From an uncultured Lachnospiraceae bacterium (GTDB lineage Bacteria > Bacillota > Clostridia > Lachnospirales > Lachnospiraceae), in NCBI GenBank assembly GCA_900316805.1, contig ONEJ01000001.1, positions 1-57,514 on the forward strand: a stretch of 57,514 bases of DNA, given 5' to 3'. This document shows, one piece after another, positions 52,394 to 57,514 of the stretch. A program made the position numbers and the translations under genes. Positions within the stretch are counted from its first letter, which is position 1, and each line of letters starts with the position of its first letter. Below the pieces are notes generated by a model that ran no database searches, was not told where the DNA came from, and worked only from the letters and a program-made list of their open reading frames with translations.

Positions 52394-53794
52394 ATGGACA
52401 GAAAGAATGCGTGGGAGAAGTATCCCGAAGGAGAAAAGAGAGACCAGGTATTTGCCTTTGCGGAGGAGTACCGGAAGTTTCTTTCCACCTGTAAGACAGA
52501 GCGTGAGTGCACAAAGGCTTTTTATGAACGGGCAAAGAAAATGGGCTTTATGGATCTGGAGGGGTTGATCGCTGCAAAGCAGCAGGTGAAGCCGGGGGAT
52601 AAAATTGTTACCACCAACATGGGAAAGGGGCTTGCCCTCTTTGTCATAGGGCAGAAGCCCGTGGAAGCGGGCATGAATATTCTGGGAGCCCATATTGATT
52701 CCCCACGCATGGACTTAAAACAGGTTCCACTGTATGAGAACACCGACTTGGCGATGCTGGACACTCATTATTACGGCGGCGTGAAGAAGTACCAGTGGGT
52801 GACACTGCCACTGGCACTCCATGGCGTCATCTGTAAGAAGGATGGCATCACAGTGAACGTTAATATCGGGGACAAGCCGGGGGATCCGGTGTTTGGTGTC
52901 AGTGATCTTTTGATCCACCTTTCAGGAGAGCAGCTGGAGAAGAAGGCAGCCAAGGTCATCGAAGGAGAAAATCTGGATCTTCTGATCGGAAGCATTCCGG
53001 CCCAGAAGGGTGACGGGGAGAAAGAAAAGAAAAAAGAGCGTGTAAAAGCGAATATTCTGGATATACTTTCGAAAGATTACGGCATCGAGGAGGAGGACTT
53101 CCTTTCGGCAGAGATCGAAGTGGTTCCGGCAGGCGAGGCAAGGGATTACGGTTTGGATCGCAGCATGATCATGGGCTATGGCCATGATGACAGAGTATGC
53201 GCTTACCCTTCTTTCGAGGCAATACTTCAGGTGGAAAATCCACAGTATACCAGCGTCTGTCTTCTGGTGGATAAGGAAGAGATCGGAAGCGTCGGGGCTA
53301 CTGGCATGCAGTCCCGCTTCTTTGAAAATACTGTGGCAGAGGTGATGAATCTCACCGGAGCGTATTCTGAGCTTGCGCTTCGCCGGGCTCTGAAGAATTC
53401 CAAGGTGCTGTCCTCTGATGTTTCAGCAGCCTTTGATCCCAACTATCCGGCGGTGATGGAGAAGAGAAACTGTGCCTATTTTGGAAAAGGCATCGTTTTT
53501 AACAAGTATACAGGATCAAGGGGCAAGTCCGGTTCCAATGATGCCAATGCGGAATATGTGGCAAAGCTCCGCAAGATCATGGATGACAATGAGGTATCCT
53601 TCCAGACCGCTGAGCTTGGAAAGGTAGATCAGGGTGGTGGTGGAACCATCGCCTACATTCTTGCAAATTATAATATGAGTGTGATCGACAGCGGAGTTGC
53701 CGTGCTGAACATGCATGCACCATGGGAGATCATCAGCAAGGTGGATCTGTATGAGGCCTTAAGAGGCTACATGGCATTCTTGAAGGAGGCGTAA
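52394..53794 (+). CDS. M18-family zinc aminopeptidase
   Basis: This 466-residue cytoplasmic enzyme removes N-terminal (often acidic) residues from peptides. Metal-site motifs are visible: GAHIDSPRMD, DKEEIGSVGATG, YGHDDRV and, near the end, LNMHAPWEIISK. The length fits M18 aminopeptidases. AGAGGAG precedes the ATG. The last base of its stop overlaps the murB start. It interrupts the hprK-murB-rapZ-whiA order but lies in the same direction and is probably co-transcribed. Confidence 0.93.
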   Translation: MDRKNAWEKYPEGEKRDQVFAFAEEYRKFLSTCKTERECTKAFYERAKKMGFMDLEGLIAAKQQVKPGDKIVTTNMGKGLALFVIGQKPVEAGMNILGAHIDSPRMDLKQVPLYENTDLAMLDTHYYGGVKKYQWVTLPLALHGVICKKDGITVNVNIGDKPGDPVFGVSDLLIHLSGEQLEKKAAKVIEGENLDLLIGSIPAQKGDGEKEKKKERVKANILDILSKDYGIEEEDFLSAEIEVVPAGEARDYGLDRSMIMGYGHDDRVCAYPSFEAILQVENPQYTSVCLLVDKEEIGSVGATGMQSRFFENTVAEVMNLTGAYSELALRRALKNSKVLSSDVSAAFDPNYPAVMEKRNCAYFGKGIVFNKYTGSRGKSGSNDANAEYVAKLRKIMDDNEVSFQTAELGKVDQGGGGTIAYILANYNMSVIDSGVAVLNMHAPWEIISKVDLYEALRGYMAFLKEA

Positions 53795-54696
53795 TGACAC
53801 AGTTGATTGAGAAACTGAAGAAAACTCTTCCGGATCTTACTGTCCGGACACAGGAACCTATGAGGCAGCACACGACCTTCCGTATCGGGGGCGAAGCGGA
53901 TATTTTTGTTTCTCCGAAGGCACAGGAACTGGCGCAGCTTCTTGCCATGGCAAAGGAGGAGCAGCTTCCCGTGACGGTAATTGGTAATGGAAGTAATCTT
54001 CTGGTAGGCGATCAGGGTGTCCGGGGAATGGTCATCGAGATCGGATCCGGCATGGCGGACATTCGCGTGGAAGGAAATACGGTTACTGCCGGTGCGGGAG
54101 CCCTGCTTTCAAGAGTTGCAAACGCAGCAGCGGAGGCAGGTCTTGGCGGTATGGAGTTTGCGGCGGGAATCCCGGGGAGTATCGGGGGCGCCGTGTCCAT
54201 GAATGCGGGAGCTTACGGCGGAGAGATGAAGGATATCCTGCAAAAAGTGACAGTTATGACGGCTGACGGTTCGGTTAAGACATTGTCCCTGGAGGAATTG
54301 GAGCTGGGATACCGGCACAGTTGTATTCTGGATAAAAACTATATTGTGGTGGAAGCTGCAATATCCCTTTTTGAAAAGCCAGGGGAGGAAATTCGTTCCC
54401 GGATGGCAGAGCTGGCAGCACAGAGAAGGGAAAAGCAGCCACTGGAGTACCCCAGCGCAGGCAGTACCTTCAAGCGGCCCGAGGGGTATTTTGCAGGAAA
54501 ACTGATCATGGATGCGGGGCTTCGTGGCTACCGGGTGGGCGATGCCCAGGTATCGGAAAAACACTGTGGCTTTGTGATTAACCGGGGAGAGGCTACTGCA
54601 GCGGATGTCAAAAAGCTGATGGAGGATGTCCGAAGAATCGTATATGAACAGTTTGGCGTCACATTGGAGCCGGAAGTGAAAATCATCGGAGAATAA
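53794..54696 (+). CDS. murB: UDP-N-acetylmuramate dehydrogenase
   Basis: This 300-residue FAD enzyme reduces UDP-GlcNAc-enolpyruvate to UDP-MurNAc in peptidoglycan synthesis. Landmarks: HTTFRIGGEADIFV, VIGNGSNLLVGDQGVRG, GIPGSIGGAVSMNAGAYGGE, and YPSAGSTFKRPEGYFAGKLI with the catalytic Ser. The stop/start overlap (TAATG) with the aminopeptidase gene indicates translational coupling. Confidence 0.97.
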   Translation: MTQLIEKLKKTLPDLTVRTQEPMRQHTTFRIGGEADIFVSPKAQELAQLLAMAKEEQLPVTVIGNGSNLLVGDQGVRGMVIEIGSGMADIRVEGNTVTAGAGALLSRVANAAAEAGLGGMEFAAGIPGSIGGAVSMNAGAYGGEMKDILQKVTVMTADGSVKTLSLEELELGYRHSCILDKNYIVVEAAISLFEKPGEEIRSRMAELAAQRREKQPLEYPSAGSTFKRPEGYFAGKLIMDAGLRGYRVGDAQVSEKHCGFVINRGEATAADVKKLMEDVRRIVYEQFGVTLEPEVKIIGE

Positions 54697-54718
54697 ACAG
54701 GGAATAGGAGGCGGCAGG

Positions 54719-55600
54719 ATGCGGTTTGTAATTGTAACAGGCATGTCGGGAGCCGGAAAGAGTACTGCCATGAAAATGATGGAGGACATGGGATTTTTCT
54801 GTATTGACAATCTTCCCATTCCTCTTTTAGATAAGCTGGTGGATTTTACCACCAATTTTAATACACAGAATAAAGATATCGCCATCGGCATCGATGCCAG
54901 AAGCGGGGAACGCCTGGATACGGTAGATGACATGCTGGAAATCTTAAGACAGAAGGACGTGAAGTATGAGATCCTGTTTCTGGATGCGGAGGATGGAGTG
55001 CTGGTCAAGCGCTATAAGGAGACCAGAAGAAATCATCCGCTGGCACCGGGAGAGCGGGTGGACAAGGGAATCGAGCTGGAACGAAGGAAGATGGAGTGTC
55101 TGAAGACAAAGGCAGATTACATCATTGACACCAGCCGCCTGCTCACCAGAGAATTAAAGACAGAGCTGGAGAAAATTTTCAGGCAGGACGCAAGCTTCAA
55201 CAATCTGATCGTCACGATCCTGTCCTTCGGCTTTAAGTACGGGATCCCGGAGGATTCCGACATTGTGATGGATGTGCGTTTTCTGCCGAATCCCTACTAT
55301 GTAGAAGGGCTGCGGCCAAAGACCGGCAATGATGTGGAAATCCAGCAGTATGTCATGCGGTTTCCGGAGGCGAAGCAGTTTCTGGATCAGTTTGAACAGC
55401 TGGTGAATTTCCTCATACCCAATTATATTTCCGAGGGGAAGAATCAGCTGGTCATATCCATCGGCTGTACCGGAGGCAAGCACCGTTCCGTGACGCTTGC
55501 CAACGAATTATATAAGAGACTAGGCATTGTGCCAGACCGTGGCTACGGGCTTAAGATCGAGCACCGGGATATTGGCAAGGATGCATTGAGGGGAAAGTAG
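54719..55600 (+). CDS. rapZ: RapZ-family RNase adapter / P-loop NTPase
   Basis: This 293-residue protein has an N-terminal P-loop (TGMSGAGKSTAMKMMEDMGF) and a C-terminal domain with CTGGKHRSVTLANELY. In enterobacteria RapZ adapts small RNAs for RNase E; in Firmicutes (YvcJ) its role is less clear but is linked to nucleotide and cell-wall precursor sensing. AGGAGGCGG precedes the ATG. One base separates it from the whiA start. Confidence 0.95.
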   Translation: MRFVIVTGMSGAGKSTAMKMMEDMGFFCIDNLPIPLLDKLVDFTTNFNTQNKDIAIGIDARSGERLDTVDDMLEILRQKDVKYEILFLDAEDGVLVKRYKETRRNHPLAPGERVDKGIELERRKMECLKTKADYIIDTSRLLTRELKTELEKIFRQDASFNNLIVTILSFGFKYGIPEDSDIVMDVRFLPNPYYVEGLRPKTGNDVEIQQYVMRFPEAKQFLDQFEQLVNFLIPNYISEGKNQLVISIGCTGGKHRSVTLANELYKRLGIVPDRGYGLKIEHRDIGKDALRGK

Positions 55601-55601
55601 T

Positions 55602-56456
55602 ATGTCATTTTCAAGGGACGTAAAGGCGGAACTGGCCGGACAGTATGGAAGAAGCAGACACTGCCAGCTGGCAGAACTGGCGGGAATGTTGGAACTGGAG
55701 GGGCGCTGGGATGCGCAAACGGCTGATGTGACCCTGGAAACGGAAAATCTCCTGCTGATGGAAAAGTACCGGATACTCCGGCAGAAGGCTTTTGGAAACG
55801 AAGAGGGACAACTGCTGGAAGCACTTCACTGGGATGAGGACATCTTCTGCGGCATACCATTAAATGAGAGAAGAGCCAACGGGCTTCTGGTACAGCGTAC
55901 CTGCTGTAAAAGAGCCTTTATCCGGGGAGCCTTTATGGCAGCGGGCTCCATCACGGATCCCAGCAAGTCCTATCACTTTGAGATCGTCTGCCGTTCTGTG
56001 GATCAGGCGCTGCAGCTTCAGGAACTGATGGCTTCCTTCGAGGCAGATGCGAAGATCGTGGAGCGCAAAGACCGGTACGTGGTGTACCTGAAAGAAGGCT
56101 CCCAGATCGTGGATATGCTCAATGTGATGGAGGCTTACGTTTCCCTTATGAATCTGGAAAATGTCCGGATTCTGAAGGAGATGCGAAATTCCGTTAACCG
56201 CAAGGTGAACTGCGAGACGGCCAATATCAATAAAACGGTCAGCGCAGCGGTGCGCCAGCTGGAGGATATCAAAAAAATACGTGATACCATCGGATTTGAC
56301 CAGCTGCCGGGGCCTCTTTCCCAGATGGCACAGATCAGGCTGGAACATCCGGATGCCAGCTTAAAGGAACTTGGTATCTACGCGGATCCACCGGTGGGTA
56401 AATCAGGCGTAAACCACAGACTCCGGAAACTTTCTGCCATTGCAGAGGAACTGTAA
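55602..56456 (+). CDS. whiA: DNA-binding protein WhiA, shorter than usual
   Basis: This 284-residue protein shows the WhiA N-terminal start (MSFSRDVKAELAGQYG), the degenerate homing-endonuclease core (CCKRAFIRGAFMAAGSITDP) and the C-terminal helix-turn-helix (MRNSVNRKVNCETANINKTV; GKSGVNHRLRKLSAIAEEL). In related clostridia I expect about 310-320 residues. The shortfall lies between about residues 50 and 95, where the first homing-endonuclease-like repeat is compressed. The DNA-binding part looks complete. The gene starts one base after rapZ ends. Confidence 0.93.
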   Translation: MSFSRDVKAELAGQYGRSRHCQLAELAGMLELEGRWDAQTADVTLETENLLLMEKYRILRQKAFGNEEGQLLEALHWDEDIFCGIPLNERRANGLLVQRTCCKRAFIRGAFMAAGSITDPSKSYHFEIVCRSVDQALQLQELMASFEADAKIVERKDRYVVYLKEGSQIVDMLNVMEAYVSLMNLENVRILKEMRNSVNRKVNCETANINKTVSAAVRQLEDIKKIRDTIGFDQLPGPLSQMAQIRLEHPDASLKELGIYADPPVGKSGVNHRLRKLSAIAEEL

Positions 56457-56499
56457 AATTTGGTGTTTGAAAGACTATATCTTTTGTGAGGATTGCAGT

Positions 56500-57384
56500 A
56501 TGAGTCAAAGAGTATTGTTTATTGTGAACCCGCACTCCGGGAAAGGACAGATCAGAAATCATCTGTTAGATATTGTAGACATCATGATAAAGGCAGACTT
56601 TGAAGTAACCATCTATACCACTCAGGGGAGGGCGGATGCCACTCAAAAGGTGGTGGAGGATGGTGCGGGCTATGACCGGATTGTCTGCAGCGGAGGAGAT
56701 GGAACACTGGATGAGGTAATGACCGGGCTTATGGAGACCGGACTTTCGGTTCCCATCGGCTATATTCCGGCGGGAAGCACCAATGATTTTGCCAATTCCC
56801 TGGGAATTCCCAAGGATATGTTAATGTCCGCGCAGGTTGCGGTGGAAGGGAATCCTTTTCCCTGTGATGTGGGGGCATTTAACCATGACACCTTCGTCTA
56901 TGTGGCGGCCTTTGGCATGTTTACGGAGGTGTCTTATAAGACCTCCCAGCAGCTCAAGAATATATTTGGACATCTGGCTTATATCATGGAAGGCGTTAAG
57001 CAGCTCCATGACTTTACTTCCTATATGATGCAGGTGGAGCATGACGGGGAAGTCTTTCAGGATGAATTTATCTACGGGATGGTGACCAATTCCGTGTCTG
57101 TGGGCGGATTTAAGGGAATGACCGGCAGCGATGTGAAGCTGGATGACGGTGTCTTTGAGGTGTCTCTGATCCGGAAACCGAAAAATCCAATCGAGCTGAA
57201 TGAAATCTTAGCCTGCCTCACCAACATGATCGATGACACGGATCTGATCTATTCCTTTAAGACGGAAGAAGTGCGGATCACGGCCAAAGTTCCGGTGGCC
57301 TGGACGCTGGACGGAGAGTTCGGCGGAGAGCATGAGGAGGTAACTATCCGAAATCTGAAGCAGAAGATTACAATATTTTGTTGA
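56500..57384 (+). CDS. YegS/DgkB-type lipid kinase
   Basis: This 294-residue diacylglycerol-kinase-catalytic-domain protein shows VLFIVNPHSGKGQIRNHL, the nucleotide-binding CSGGDGTLDEVM and PAGSTNDFANSLGIP, and a C-terminal beta domain (WTLDGEFGGEHEEV). It would phosphorylate diacylglycerol or another lipid to recycle phosphatidic acid. The ATG at 56500 is chosen over the longer frame at 56440 because the conserved domain begins right after it, although the ribosome-binding site (GAGGATT) is modest. It follows the whiA cluster by 43 bases. Confidence 0.9.
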   Translation: MSQRVLFIVNPHSGKGQIRNHLLDIVDIMIKADFEVTIYTTQGRADATQKVVEDGAGYDRIVCSGGDGTLDEVMTGLMETGLSVPIGYIPAGSTNDFANSLGIPKDMLMSAQVAVEGNPFPCDVGAFNHDTFVYVAAFGMFTEVSYKTSQQLKNIFGHLAYIMEGVKQLHDFTSYMMQVEHDGEVFQDEFIYGMVTNSVSVGGFKGMTGSDVKLDDGVFEVSLIRKPKNPIELNEILACLTNMIDDTDLIYSFKTEEVRITAKVPVAWTLDGEFGGEHEEVTIRNLKQKITIFC

Positions 57385-57453
57385 AGATTTAACTTTATTT
57401 TTTGAAAAAAATGTAATATAATCTAGGTAACTTATGATTAGGAGGAAATTGAA

Positions 57454-57514
57454 ATGTTAGTATCTGCAACAGAAATGCTTAAGAAAGCAAAAGCAGGCCA
57501 CTATGCAGTTGGTC
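57454..57514 (+). CDS. fba: Class II fructose-bisphosphate aldolase, start only
   Basis: The window ends 61 bases into this gene. The visible start (MLVSATEMLKKAKAGHYAVG) matches the opening of class II fructose-1,6-bisphosphate aldolases of clostridia. A strong AGGAGG (57440-57445) precedes the ATG, and TATAAT at 57417-57422 is a probable -10 box. It was recognised only from the N-terminus. Confidence 0.8.
   Translation, partial: MLVSATEMLKKAKAGHYAVG

Overview
The window looks like a chromosomal segment of a Lachnospiraceae-type gut clostridium (Bacillota). The basis is the gene content and order: the hprK-murB-rapZ-whiA cluster, a YesN/YesM two-component pair beside a maltose-type ABC transporter and malQ, and small families that I associate with Lachnospiraceae (DUF4250, DUF6472, DUF6465, DUF6106). 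Strong ribosome-binding sites and canonical -35/-10 promoters fit as well. I cannot name a genus. There is no prophage, IS transposase, rRNA operon or CRISPR array.

Layout. 1-3.3 kb: a CsoR-controlled copper module (csoR, then copA with a CopZ-like C-terminal extension). 3.4-6.3 kb: a large SF1 helicase with a nuclease-like C-terminus. 6.4-10.3 kb: an intact chemoreceptor, an orphan LytTR response regulator, and debris of an AgrC-like kinase and of a second chemoreceptor. 10.4-14.2 kb: a GntR (YtrA-type) regulator, an ABC-2 exporter and a CPBP protease. 14.2-14.7 kb: tandem hairpin-forming repeats. 14.9-25.1 kb: HAD phosphatase, YesN/YesM two-component system, a co-transcribed sugar-binding lipoprotein, then malE/malF/malG-like genes and malQ, a maltooligosaccharide uptake and use unit. 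25.1-27.1 kb: a TetR repressor back to back with a collapsed NRPS gene. 27.2-31.5 kb: cell-envelope proteins (polysaccharide deacetylase, SH3b protein, two unknowns). 31.7-34.2 kb: HPr-like protein, DUF6465, two tRNAs, DUF6106, murI. 34.5-40.0 kb: NhaD-like antiporter with a cytidylate-kinase-like protein, putP, and a WYL-DUF4250-DUF6472 operon. 40.1-45.5 kb: an AT-richer accessory island with BlaI/BlaR1-type regulators and two small secreted proteins next to two membrane proteins and an ABC ATPase. 45.6-57.5 kb: housekeeping genes (pyrG, ftsH, uvrC, hprK, M18 aminopeptidase, murB, rapZ, whiA, lipid kinase, start of the class II aldolase gene).

The best candidate for an undescribed system is the 40.15-45.48 kb island. 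A BlaI-type repressor and an M56 metalloprotease sensor without a penicillin-binding domain sit divergently from a small exported beta-rich protein. That protein is followed by an intercistronic hairpin and a three-gene ABC export/immunity-like module. The exported protein's signal peptide is out of frame with its own start codon by one base in an A-rich tract, so the gene may be phase-variable, recoded or recently broken.

A second theme is reductive decay by internal deletion. The NRPS, the AgrC-like kinase and a chemoreceptor all keep both ends but lack middle pieces. The helicase's nuclease domain and WhiA also look shorter than I expect. All function calls come from motifs read by eye; no database search was run.
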